The notes beneath the pieces are model-generated. The model was not told the origin of the DNA. It saw only the letters and a program-made list of their open reading frames with translations, and did no database searches. From Alphaproteobacteria bacterium (GTDB lineage: Bacteria > Pseudomonadota > Alphaproteobacteria > SP197), in the NCBI GenBank assembly GCA_016869675.1, contig VGDP01000011.1, positions 1-64,000 of the forward strand: a stretch of DNA of 64,000 nt. Reading direction: 5' to 3'. Position 1 is the stretch's first letter; every line of letters begins with the position of its first letter. The position numbers and the translations under genes were made by a program. Of this stretch, positions 1 through 10,505 are shown in pieces.

Positions 1-252
1 ATCGACCGTTGCTCCACCGGCGCACACGCGCCATTCTCAACCACGGACCCTGGCCGCAAATGGATGAACGTCGGGGGGCAGGTCAGGGGCGGGTCAAACG
101 GCATCACCGGTGCCGTGGCGGACATCAAGCCGGATCTTCTGGCCATTGGGACCCACGGCCGTTCGGGCGTGGCACGGGCCATGCTCGGTAGCGTCGCCGC
201 GTCGCTTCTCGCCGCGCCTCCATGCGACATCCTCGTCGTGCGCGCCTGGTAG
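1..252 (+). CDS. Universal stress protein, C-terminal part (cut by window edge)
   Basis: The frame is open from base 1 to a TAG at 250-252. Its last 40 residues (KPDLLAIGTHGRSGV, then AMLGSVAASLL and CDILVVRAW) are the classic UspA C-terminal strand with the G-x2-G-x9-G(S) type nucleotide-binding loop. The 5' end lies outside the window. Residues before KPDLL match the family poorly, and a G6 run lies there, so a frameshift upstream is possible. Expected role: cytosolic stress-response nucleotide-binding protein. It is convergent with the molybdoenzyme gene, 25 bp away. Confidence 0.75.
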   Translation: MDRCSTGAHAPFSTTDPGRKWMNVGGQVRGGSNGITGAVADIKPDLLAIGTHGRSGVARAMLGSVAASLLAAPPCDILVVRAW

Positions 253-277
253 CCGGGTGGATCGATCCCGGCGCCGC

Positions 278-2638
278 CTAGTTTGAATCGCTCGTCTTGA
301 TCTCGGGGGCATCGAACACCCGAACCGGGAGCAGCGGGCCGGTCCACTTCTCGATCTGCACCAGGCACGTCTGCGCGCTCGGGCCCTGGGCCAGCGACGA
401 GGTGCCCTTGTCGAGCGTCAGCACGTTGGGGTTGCCGTGACGGCACAAAGCTGAGGGCTCGCCGGGCCGGTCGGGGTCGTACCACGCGCCGGTCGGCAGG
501 CGCGCGACGCCCGGGCGCACCGCGTCGCCGACCACGGCACCGGCCAGGCACTGGCCGCGATCGTTCCACAGACGCACGATGTCACCGTCCGCGATGCCGC
601 GCGCGGCCGCGTCGGCGCCGCTGATCCAGACTGGTTCGCGACCGCGCACCTTGCCGGCGCGGCTGTGGCTGCCGTTGTCGTACTGGGCGTGCAGGCGCGT
701 CGCCGGCTGGCAACTGATCAGGTGCAACGGGAAGCGCGCCGCCTTGACCGAGCCGAGCCACTCGGCTGGCTCGTACCAGGCGGGATGGCCGAGGCAATCG
801 GCGTAGCCGAAGCCGGCGATCGTCGTCGAGAAGATTTCGATGCGGCCCGAGGGTGTCTTGAGCGGGGCCGCCTCTGGGTCGGCGCGGAAATCGGCCAGCA
901 TCACCTGCAGATCGGTGCGTTCGGGCAACCGCACGAAGCCCGCGCGCCAGAACGCGTCGAAATCGGGGAGTTCGAAGCCGCTCTCGGCGGCACGCTGGCG
1001 GCCGCGATCGTAAAGATGGCGCAGCCAGCCCATCTCGTCGCGGCCTTCAGTGAACGCCCCGGCGACGCCCAGCCGCTCGGCCAGGCCGGTCAGGATGACG
1101 TGATCGTCGCGCGCCTCGCTCACCGGCGCGATCGCGCGGTGCATGGCGAACAGCGTGTCTTCGCGCGAGGAGCCGCTGAAGTCGTTGCGCTCGAAGGTGG
1201 TGGTCGCCGGCAGCACGATGTCGGCGTGGCGCGCCAAGCCGTTCCACCACGATTCGTGGACGATCACGGTCTCGGGCTTGCGCCAAGCGGCGACCAAGCG
1301 GCCGAGATCCTGGTGGTGGTGGAACGGGTTGCCGCCCGCCCAGTAGACCAGCCGGATATCCGGGAAGGTGATGCGCCGGCCGTTGTAGTCGATGGTGCGG
1401 CCCGGGCCTTCGAACATCTCGGTCACGCGCGCGACCGGGATGTAGTCGGCCACGGGGTTGCGCCCCTGGTCGAGCGAGGGCCACGACATGCGGTTGGTGT
1501 TGGCGCCGATGGCGTTCACCGCGCTGTAGCCGAAGCCGACGCCGCCGCCGGGCAGCCCGATCTGGCCGAGCATGGCGGCCAGCGTGGTGCCCATCCAGAA
1601 CGGCTGCTCGCCGTGATCGCCGCGGGTCAGCGACCAGGAGAGCGCGATGGTGGTGTGCGTCGCGGCCATGCGCCGGGCGAGTGCGCGGATGTCATCGGCC
1701 GGAATCTCGGTGATCGCGGCGGCCCAGGCGGCGTCCTTGGGCGTACCGTCTGAGGCGCCCGTCAGATAAGTCTCGAAGCGCTCGAAGCCGACGCAGTAGC
1801 GCTCGAGGAACGCGCGGTCGTGCCGGCCCTCGGCGATCAGGGTATGGGCGAGGCCGAGCATCAGTGCCACGTCGGTGTTGGGGCGCAAGGGCAGCCACGC
1901 GGCGTCGAGGAAGCCTTCGGTGTCGTCGCGCGACGGGCTGACGCAGACGAACTGAACGCCTGCCTCGGCGCAACGCTTCATGCCTTCGCGCTGGATGTGC
2001 CGGCCTGTGCCGCCCGAGCTGGTCTGGGCGTTGCGCAGCGGCAGGCCGCCGAACGCGACGACCAGCCGGCCGTGGCGCGCAATCGCTTCCCAACTCGTGT
2101 GGCCCACCAGGATGTCCTGGAACGGCCCCAGCACGTGCGGAATGATCACTTCGCCGGCGGCATAGCTGTAGGAATCGCGCGAGGCCGTGTAGCCGCCGGC
2201 CAGATTGAGCAGGCGGTGGAGCTGGCTCTGGGCGTGATGGAACCGGCCGGCGCTGGCCCAGCCGTAGCTGCCGGCGTAGATCGCCCGGTTGCCGTGCTCG
2301 CGTCGTACCCGCTCGATCTCGGCGGCCACCAGGTCGAGCGCGCGGTCCCACGGGACGGCGACGAACGGCTCGGCCCCGCGCCGGTCCCGCGCGGCGCCGG
2401 GGCCCTTGACCAGCACGCTCTCGCGCACCATGGGGTGCCGGATGCGCACCGCGTCGTCGAGCGCGCTGGGCATGCCCTGGCCGATGGGCGAAGGGTCCGG
2501 ATCGCGCGCGAACGGGCGCATGCCGACGACGCGGCCCTCAAGCGTCTCGACGCCGTAGGCACCCCAGTGGGTGACGGTGGGCGTGACGGTCAGGTCGTGG
2601 GGCATGACGGCTCGCATCGGTTTCGGACGGGGCCACAT
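278..2638 (-). CDS. Molybdopterin-dependent oxidoreductase of the DMSO/TMAO/biotin-sulfoxide reductase family
   Basis: The product is about 786 aa with a bis-MGD oxidoreductase fold. The segment SYGWASAGRFHHAQSQ at ~124-139 and the following DSYSYAAGEVIIPHV are diagnostic of the DorA/TorA/BisC branch, where the serine in YS(T/Y)AA (about residue 158 here) ligates molybdenum. No Tat signal or N-terminal [4Fe-4S] Cys motif is visible, so a cytoplasmic S-/N-oxide reductase such as biotin or methionine sulfoxide reductase is more likely than a respiratory periplasmic enzyme. The C-terminal molybdopterin-dinucleotide domain (SGADAAARGIADGDIVRLW) is intact. Start choice is uncertain: ATGs at 2638, 2614 and 2602 are in frame, and MPHDLTVTPTVTHWG (2602) fits the family best. 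Confidence 0.85.
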   Translation of the reverse strand: MWPRPKPMRAVMPHDLTVTPTVTHWGAYGVETLEGRVVGMRPFARDPDPSPIGQGMPSALDDAVRIRHPMVRESVLVKGPGAARDRRGAEPFVAVPWDRALDLVAAEIERVRREHGNRAIYAGSYGWASAGRFHHAQSQLHRLLNLAGGYTASRDSYSYAAGEVIIPHVLGPFQDILVGHTSWEAIARHGRLVVAFGGLPLRNAQTSSGGTGRHIQREGMKRCAEAGVQFVCVSPSRDDTEGFLDAAWLPLRPNTDVALMLGLAHTLIAEGRHDRAFLERYCVGFERFETYLTGASDGTPKDAAWAAAITEIPADDIRALARRMAATHTTIALSWSLTRGDHGEQPFWMGTTLAAMLGQIGLPGGGVGFGYSAVNAIGANTNRMSWPSLDQGRNPVADYIPVARVTEMFEGPGRTIDYNGRRITFPDIRLVYWAGGNPFHHHQDLGRLVAAWRKPETVIVHESWWNGLARHADIVLPATTTFERNDFSGSSREDTLFAMHRAIAPVSEARDDHVILTGLAERLGVAGAFTEGRDEMGWLRHLYDRGRQRAAESGFELPDFDAFWRAGFVRLPERTDLQVMLADFRADPEAAPLKTPSGRIEIFSTTIAGFGYADCLGHPAWYEPAEWLGSVKAARFPLHLISCQPATRLHAQYDNGSHSRAGKVRGREPVWISGADAAARGIADGDIVRLWNDRGQCLAGAVVGDAVRPGVARLPTGAWYDPDRPGEPSALCRHGNPNVLTLDKGTSSLAQGPSAQTCLVQIEKWTGPLLPVRVFDAPEIKTSDSN

Positions 2639-2732
2639 TATAGCCGAGCATCGGGCGAATCGCGAATTGGTCGCATGACTGCGCTGCGATCCCCGCTACA
2701 TTTCCGCGCTGGGCCGAGATCAACCGGACGCC

Positions 2733-4019
2733 ATGGGCGCATTACTCTTTTTCCCGACGCGGGGCTCGGGCCCGGCGGCGGATCGCGCGCTAAGGCGGCA
2801 GGGCTTCGCGGCCGGTACCACCGTCACCCATGGGGACGGGGTGCTCACCCTCTACCCGCGCCTGCTGGGAGAAGCGCCGCTTCTGGCGTGCGCCGGAGCG
2901 GGCTTCACCTCGGCGGCCACCGGTACCCTCTACTACGGTTCGGACGCGGGCGCCGCCGCGCTCGCGCGCTTGGCAGCGGATGTGCGGTCCGGAACCGTCG
3001 ATCGCGACGCGCTGTTTGGATCGTTCTGCGCCCTGGTGGCGACCGAGCGCGGGCTGGTGGCCCTAGGCGATCCCATGGGCACGTATCACGTGTTCCTGGA
3101 TCGGCGCGACGGCCGCGTGGCCACGTCGCTGCTGGCTCTGCTGGCGGAGCAACCGTCGCCGGTCGTCGACCGCCAAGCGGTCTACGAGTACGTGTTCGAC
3201 GGCGCGAGCTTCGGCGGCGCGACGCCGTTCCGCGGCATCGCGTTGCTCGACGTTACGGGGCCGGTGGTGCTGCATACCGCGACGGCGGAGAACGGTGCCG
3301 TGCCGGTCAGGATCGCGCCGCCTGCACCGGATGAGTCCCTGGCCGACGCCATCGGCGACCGGCTCGTGGCGCGCTTGCGCGCCATGGCGGGAAGCGCGCC
3401 GTGCCTCAACACGGCGATCTCGGGCGATTACGATTCGCGGCAGACCCTGGCGCTGTGTCTCGCGGTGGGCGCGACGCCCCGATTGCACGTCTACGGCCGG
3501 CCGTACGATGCGGATGTCCGCATCGCTTGGACGATCGCCGACGCGCTTGGACTCGAGGTGATGCACGCGGACAAATCCGCCGCGTCGCAGGAGCTTGGCC
3601 GCTTCGCGGAGAACGCCCTCATGTTCGATGGCACGCCGCCCGACGGCGTCGCCGACTAGGGCGCCGATCTGGCGACGCGCATCGAGGCCTTCGCCGACGG
3701 CGCGCTGGCGCTGAACGACGGTGGCGGCGAGATCTTCCGCGACTTCTACAACCTGCCCGACCGGGCCTACACGAGGCGGAAGGTGCTGGCCGCGTTCCAT
3801 CGCCAGTTCGATGCCCGCGCGCTGCCATGCGACTATGGCTTGGACATGTACCTTGGCGCCCTGGCGGCGAAGGCGCGCCGCACCGTCGGCGCCAAGGCCG
3901 AGGACCTGAGCCGCGGCGAGATCGAGCTGCTGTACGGTGCGCTGCGCTGCCGCTACTGGATGGGCCGCAACAACAGCATCAACAACCGGTTCGGGACGGT
4001 CGGCGCGCGCCCGGACTAG
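2733..4019 (+). pseudogene. Asparagine-synthase-related protein, interrupted by TAG and 3'-truncated
   Basis: An N-terminal glutaminase-like domain lacking the Cys2 nucleophile (starts MGALLFFP) is followed by an ATP-pyrophosphatase domain with SGDYDSRQ at ~231, a variant of SGGxDS. The frame stops at TAG 3657-3659 (codon 309). It continues in the same frame with unmistakable family sequence (GADLATR, LNDGGGEIFRDFYNLPDR, CRYWMGRNNSINNRFG) to a second TAG at 4017-4019. After NNRFG the expected final ~120-150 residues are missing. The locus is therefore both nonsense-mutated and truncated, ending 4 bp from the convergent PfkB remnant. The original role was probably amide or amino-sugar modification; the substrate is unknown. 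Confidence 0.75.
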
Positions 4020-4023
4020 GCGA

Positions 4024-4806
4024 TCACGACGACGACGACCACGGCACGAGGTCGGCCTCGAACGCGCCCATGTGGCCGAGCGTGGCCGCGGCGCCGGCAT
4101 CCAGCGGTGCCTCGAGCGCGCAGCCATTGGCGTGAACGCTCAGGAGCCCTGCGGCGAAGGTGTCGCCGGCGCCAGTAGTGTCGACCACGCGGGCGACGGG
4201 TACGGCGGGTCGCCGTACACGACGGGAGCCGTCGAGCGCCAGCGCGCCGGCCGGCCCGAGCGTGACGACGAAGAGCCGGCTGAGCGCGGCGCTCATGACA
4301 GCGAGCCGCTCGATCAAGGCACCGTCCGCCACGGTCAGGCCGAAGAAGCCGATGTCGAAGTGGGGCGCGTAGCGTTCCACGTAGGCGGTCGGCTCGGCCC
4401 GCGTGCCCAGGTTGCAGTAGTCCAGCGCGCACAGCCCGCCCCGGAGCGCGGCGACTACGGTGTCGAAGAAAGCGAGGATCTGGGTGAAGACGGTGGTGAT
4501 CATCACGTCCGAGCGGGCCAGCAGCGCCCGCTCGCCGTCGTCCTGACGGTGCGCCGCGAGCACGCCGGCCTCGTGGCGCACGAAGCGGCGCTCGCCCGAC
4601 GGCTCGCGGTCGATGTATTGCACCGGCGTGATGCTCTAAAGGCACGCCACGCCGGCTTCGATGCCGAACCGCTCGATGGCGGCCAACACGACGGCCGCCT
4701 CAGCGTCGTTTCCCAGCGCCGTTAGCACGCCGATGCGATCCTCGGGCGCGAAGAGCCGGCGGGCGTTTACGGCGAAGTTGAGCGAGATGCCGCCGGGCCG
4801 ATTCGG
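4024..4806 (-). pseudogene. PfkB-family carbohydrate kinase, N-terminally deleted with internal TAG
   Basis: The C-terminal signature VVDTTGAGDTFAAGLL is intact, with the catalytic Asp in GAGD, and the frame runs to a normal stop. Upstream, the same frame carries an in-frame TAG at 4636-4638 (VACL-stop-SITPVQYID), then GGISLNFAVNARRLF back to about 4806. There the sequence switches abruptly to BtpA coding in a different frame. The first ~30-40 residues of the kinase are absent. This looks like a deletion that fused btpA 5' sequence to pfkB, plus a nonsense mutation. In many bacteria BtpA/SgcQ-like genes sit next to sugar-kinase genes, so the two probably formed an operon. Confidence 0.75.
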
Positions 4807-5320
4807 CGAGGCTGCGTTCGACCGTCATGCGCGCGTACTTGACCTGGATGTCGGCGAGCACCAGGACATGCGCGGCACCGATAGATCGCCGGTACGCCAT
4901 CAGGCCGACGGGGTCGATGCGCATGGGTCCGTACTCCGGGCGTTCCATGGGATCGACGAAGTAGTCGGTGCGGATGAAGCGCGCGCCCGCGGCCAGCGCC
5001 ACGGCGAGCGACGCCTCGGGGTCGTTCAACAGGGTCTCGGTGCCGATGGCGCAGCGGCGCGCCGCGAGCACGAGTTCGCGGGTCACGCGCGTCATGCACG
5101 CCGTGGTCTCGGCCGCCGACAGGATGCGGCGCGGCCGGTCGTCCTCGTTCTCGACCAGGACGCCGTCCGCCCCGCCGGCCTCGAGCGCCGCCAGGTCGGC
5201 CAGCGCCTTGGCGATGACCGCGTCGATGCCCGGCGAGCCCTCGTAGCCGGGCAGGGCGGGCAGGTGGATGACCCCGATGACCGCCTTGGCGGCGGGAAAC
5301 AGGTCGTGGAACGTGGGCAC
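4803..5320 (-). pseudogene. BtpA/SgcQ family protein, 3'-truncated
   Basis: GTG start at 5320 preceded by GGGAGG. The first ~170 residues ([59 protein letters not shown]) are typical of BtpA, a TIM-barrel-like family of about 260-280 aa. Family similarity stops after SLAES near 4803, where PfkB sequence begins out of frame. The frame then runs on as a meaningless tail to about 4700. BtpA was named for photosystem I accumulation in cyanobacteria, but heterotroph homologues have an unknown, probably sugar-linked, role. About one third of the protein is missing. Confidence 0.7.
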
Positions 5321-5436
5321 GGGCGCCTCCCGGGCCTGAGTGGCGCACGGAGGCCCGGTTCCTGTCCAGATCGAGCCAGTGGCACGGTGCCGCCGCTTCG
5401 TGCACTCTGGCCGTCCAGGGAGCAAGGGACGCAGCC

Positions 5437-6969
<1,533 letters not shown>

Positions 6970-6983
6970 CGGGTCGGCTGACG

Positions 6984-8164
6984 GTCTTGCGGCCGCTGGA
7001 GGGCCGGGCGGGCTGGCGCGGCGCGGACTTGGTGCGCGACGAGTCGTGGATCATGCCGTGGTCGGCGGCGGACCTGGCCGATCTGGACGCGGCGCTCGAC
7101 CACGCGCGGACGCGCGGCATTGCGTGGCGCGACGTGACGCCCGCGACGTTCCCGCTCGGCCCGACCAAGGCCAAGCTCGAGCGGGTGGCGGAGGGGTTGG
7201 AGGACGGGCGCGGCGCGGTCAAGCTGACCGGCCTGCCGGTCGCGCGCTACGACGAAGATGCCTTGCGGCTGGTGTGGATGGGGCTGGCCCTCCACCTGGG
7301 CGTCGCGCGATTCCAGGATTGCCGCGGCCAGCTTATGCGCGATATCCGCGACGAGGGCGCCGGGGTCGGTGCTCGCCACGGCCAGATCACCGATCCGAAG
7401 GACGGCCAGGCGTTCATTTCGTCGAGCGCGCGCACGTACTCCAACGGCGCGCTGCGCTGGCACACGGACCGCACCGACGTGGTCGGGCTGCTGACCGCGT
7501 CCCAGGCCCGGTCCGGCGGCATCAGCAAGCGAGCATGGGTTTTTGCGAAGTTAATTAGCAATTAGAATTATTCCAGATTAGAAACACGTACTAGTTTGCA
7601 TTCTTACTAATTGATAATTTGGTTTGCAATGGCATGAAATTTGGCTAGACGATCGCCAGTTCGGTGACCGTGCACAAAGTCATGCTGGAGCGCCGGCCCG
7701 ACCTGGCCGCCTTGCTCTACCAGCCGATCTGGCGCTCGCGGCTCGGCGAGGAGCGGAGCGGCGAGACGATGATCTATCCCCTGCCGGTGTTCGGCGTGCG
7801 CGATGGTTGTTTCACCAGCCACTACTCGCGCACCTACGTGGAGGCGGCGCAGATGCTGCCGGACGCGGCGCGCATGGCGGACGCGCAATGGGAGGCGCTT
7901 GACCTGCTGGCGGCCCTGTGCGACGAACTGGGCTAAGACATGCGCCTGGCCCAGGGCGACACCCAGTTCATCAACAGCCACGTGACCTACCACGCCCGCA
8001 CGCCGTTCGCGGATGATCCGGCCTCGGGACAGGTGCGCCGGCTGCTGCGGGTCTGGCTGTGCCTGCCCGAGCGGCATCGGCCGTTGCCCGAGGATCAGGC
8101 CATGCTGTGGCGCGCCGTCGAGGCGGGCCAGTTGCGCGGCGGCATCGCCCAGGCCGATGGCTGA
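6984..8164 (+). pseudogene. TauD/TfdA-type 2-oxoglutarate dioxygenase-like gene split by AT-rich insertion and a TAA
   Basis: The first part reads LRPLEGRAGWRGADLV ... SSSARTYSNGALRWHTDRTDVVGLLTASQARSGGISK, with the HTD iron-ligand motif of gamma-butyrobetaine/TauD-like dioxygenases. At 7530 it enters ~122 bp of AT-rich DNA with stops, then resumes at 7655 with ASSVTVHKVMLERRPDLAALL in a different frame. A TAA at 7934-7936 interrupts it again before DMRLAQGDTQFINSHVTYHARTPF, which carries the distal His region. The joint GGISK-(L)-ASSV is what the uninterrupted family sequence would be. Start is uncertain: TTG at 6984 was chosen by homology start and lies soon after the pccB stop. Function lost; original substrate unknown. 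Confidence 0.75.
7530..7654. mobile_element. ~122-bp AT-rich MITE-like insertion in the TauD-like gene
   Basis: By hand count about one third G+C, against roughly 70% in flanking coding DNA. Excising about 122 bp restores the reading frame and the family sequence exactly. Both ends read inward share an imperfect order of words: CATG, TTGC, AATTA, CAATTAG (left at about 7534-7567; right as complement at about 7608-7634). This suggests a degenerate inverted-repeat, hairpin-forming element. No transposase and no clear target duplication are visible. It could instead be a foreign DNA patch of unknown origin. Confidence 0.5.
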
Positions 8165-8208
8165 AGCGGCGCTTGCGCGGCCGCCCGCGCCGCGGCGATA
8201 GTCCGACC

Positions 8209-10212
8209 ATGTTTAAGACGATCCTGATCGCCAACCGGGGCGAAATCGCCTGCCGCATCGCGCGCACCGCTCGACGCATGGGCATCCGCACCGTCGCGGT
8301 CTATTCCGAGGCCGACGCCGAGGGCCGCCATGTCCAGGAGGCCGACGAGGCAGTTCTGGTGGGCGCCGCCCAGCCGGCCAAGAGCTATCTGAACATCGCT
8401 GCCATCGTCGAGGCTGCCAAGCGCACCGGCGCCGATGCCGTACATCCGGGCTTCGGCTTCCTGTCCGAGAACGCGGCCTGCGCCAAGGCGCTGGACGACG
8501 CCGGCATCGTCTTCATCGGCCCGCCGACTGCCGCCGTCGCCGCCATGGGCGACAAGATCGAATCGAAGAAGCTGGCGCGCGATGCCGGCGTCAACGTCAT
8601 CCCCGGCCATATGGGTGTCATCGCGGACGCCGACGAGGCGGTGACGATCGCGCGCGGCATCGGCTATCCCGTCATGGTCAAGGCGGCGGCCGGCGGCGGC
8701 GGCAAGGGCATGCGCGTCGTGCGCGACGACCAGGAATGCCGCGAAGGCTTCCAGAGCGCCGCCAACGAGGCGCGCAATAGCTTCGGCGACGAGCGCTTGT
8801 TCGTCGAGAAGTTCATCGCCAAGCCGCGCCATATCGAGATCCAGGTGTTGGCCGACGGCCACGGCAACGTGGTGTACCTGGGTGAACGGGAATGCTCGAT
8901 CCAGCGCCGACACCAGAAGGTGATCGAGGAGGCGCCGAGCCCGTTCCTGGACGCCAGGACCCGCGCTGCCATGGGTGCGCAGGCGGTCGCGCTCGCCCGG
9001 CGGGTCGGCTACCGCTCGGTCGGCACGGTCGAGTTCGTCGTCGACGGGGAGCGCAACTTCTACTTCCTGGAAATGAACACGCGCCTGCAGGTCGAGCACC
9101 CGGTGACCGAGCTGGTGACCGGGCTCGACATCGTGGAACTCATGATTCGCGTGGCGAACGGCGAGACCTTGCCGTTCCGCCAGGAGGACGTGGCGCTCAA
9201 GGGCTGGGCGGTCGAGGCGCGCGTCTACGCCGAGGACCCCGAGCGCGGCTTCCTGCCGGCGACCGGGCGGCTGATCCGCTACCGCCCGCCCGAGGCCGAG
9301 CATTTGCGCATCGATGACGGCGTCTACGAAGGGGCCGAGGTGACGCCGTTCTACGACCCCATGATCGGCAAGCTGTGCGCGCGTGGCGCCAACCGGGCCG
9401 AGGCGCTGGCCCGCCTGGGTGACGCACTCGACGGTTTCGTCATCCGGGGCATGGCCAACAACCTGTCGTTCCTGTCGGCGGTGGTGCGCCATCCGCGCTT
9501 CGCAGCCGGTGACATGGACACGCTATTCATCGACAGCGAGTACGGCAAGACCTTCGACGGCGTGGCGCTCGAAGGGCCGATCGCGACCCGCCTGGTGGGC
9601 GCGGCGGCCGTGATGCAGACCGTCCTCGACCGCCGCGAGAACGCCATCGGCGATGGCCGTCTGGCCGCCAAGCCCGACGATGCAGCCCGCGCCTGGGTGG
9701 TGCGCGCGGGCGAGCGATCCTTCGACGTCGAGGTGCGTCCTGGCGGCGGTGCCTGGGACGTCACCATCGATGGCGTCGGGGCTCAGTTGGCTGGCACCTG
9801 GTCGCCAGGCGCGCCGGTGTTTCACGCCACCGTCGACGGCGTGCCCGTGGCGATCCAGGTGACGCGTCACGACGGCGGCTGGACGCTGGCCCACGCCGGT
9901 GCCTCGGCACGTGTCAAGGTGCTGCGCCGGCGCGCCGCCGAACTGCTTGCGCGCATGCCGACCAAGGCCGCGCCGGACCTGTCGCGCCTGTTGCTGTCGC
10001 CCATGCCGGGGCTGGTGGTGGCGATCCACGTAGCCGAGGGCGACGCGGTGAAGGCGGGTCAGCCGCTGGCCGTGGTCGACGCCATGAAGATGGAGAACGT
10101 GCTGCGCGCTGAGCGCGACGGGCGCGTCGGCAAGGTCCATGTGGCCCCCGGCGCCAGCCTGGCGGTCGACCAGATCATCCTCGAGTTCGCTGAAGGCGCG
10201 GCCGGCGCATGA
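8209..10212 (+). CDS. pccA: Propionyl-/acetyl-CoA carboxylase, biotin-containing alpha subunit
   Basis: 667 aa from ATG 8209 (MFKTILIANRGEIACRI). Biotin carboxylase with ATP-grasp fills residues ~1-450: KAAAGGGGKGMRVV glycine loop, FVEKFIAKPRHIEIQ, LGERECSIQRRHQK, FLEMNTRLQVEHPVTE. A BT-type linker follows at ~480-590, and a biotinyl domain ends the chain with AVVDAMKMENVL, the biotinylated lysine being about residue 627. The layout is that of PccA rather than the short AccC. It stops with an ATGA overlap into the acylphosphatase gene. It forms the holoenzyme with PccB encoded 1.2 kb upstream. Confidence 0.92.
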   Translation: MFKTILIANRGEIACRIARTARRMGIRTVAVYSEADAEGRHVQEADEAVLVGAAQPAKSYLNIAAIVEAAKRTGADAVHPGFGFLSENAACAKALDDAGIVFIGPPTAAVAAMGDKIESKKLARDAGVNVIPGHMGVIADADEAVTIARGIGYPVMVKAAAGGGGKGMRVVRDDQECREGFQSAANEARNSFGDERLFVEKFIAKPRHIEIQVLADGHGNVVYLGERECSIQRRHQKVIEEAPSPFLDARTRAAMGAQAVALARRVGYRSVGTVEFVVDGERNFYFLEMNTRLQVEHPVTELVTGLDIVELMIRVANGETLPFRQEDVALKGWAVEARVYAEDPERGFLPATGRLIRYRPPEAEHLRIDDGVYEGAEVTPFYDPMIGKLCARGANRAEALARLGDALDGFVIRGMANNLSFLSAVVRHPRFAAGDMDTLFIDSEYGKTFDGVALEGPIATRLVGAAAVMQTVLDRRENAIGDGRLAAKPDDAARAWVVRAGERSFDVEVRPGGGAWDVTIDGVGAQLAGTWSPGAPVFHATVDGVPVAIQVTRHDGGWTLAHAGASARVKVLRRRAAELLARMPTKAAPDLSRLLLSPMPGLVVAIHVAEGDAVKAGQPLAVVDAMKMENVLRAERDGRVGKVHVAPGASLAVDQIILEFAEGAAGA

Positions 10213-10505
10213 CCGAGACGGGCGGGCGCAAGGCCGTCCGGCTCGTGATCCGGGGCCGCGTCCAAGGCGTGTGGTTCCGGGCGTGGACCGTCGAGCAGGC
10301 GCGCGACCTCGGGCTCGACGGCTGGGTGCGCAACCGCGCCGACGGCGCGGTCGAGGCCGCGGTGGCCGGGCCGACCGACAAGGTCGATCGCCTGGTCGTG
10401 CTGGCGCGGCGCGGCCCACCGCTCGCCAAGGTGAGCGCGGTGTCCGTGGAGCCCGAGACGAACCCGATTGACCCAGGCTTCAGCCAACGCCCAGCCGCTC
10501 GCTAG
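10209..10505 (+). CDS. acyP: Acylphosphatase
   Basis: 98 aa with the family core VIRGRVQGVWFRAWT (catalytic Arg in the phosphate loop) and LDGWVRNRADGAVEAAVAG (catalytic Asn in WVRN). It hydrolyses carboxyl-phosphate bonds in the cytosol. The ATG overlaps the pccA stop by 4 bp, so it is probably translationally coupled. The C-terminal ~15 residues (TNPIDPGFSQRPAAR) extend past the conserved fold and overlap the convergent dehydrogenase gene. Confidence 0.9.
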   Translation: MTETGGRKAVRLVIRGRVQGVWFRAWTVEQARDLGLDGWVRNRADGAVEAAVAGPTDKVDRLVVLARRGPPLAKVSAVSVEPETNPIDPGFSQRPAAR

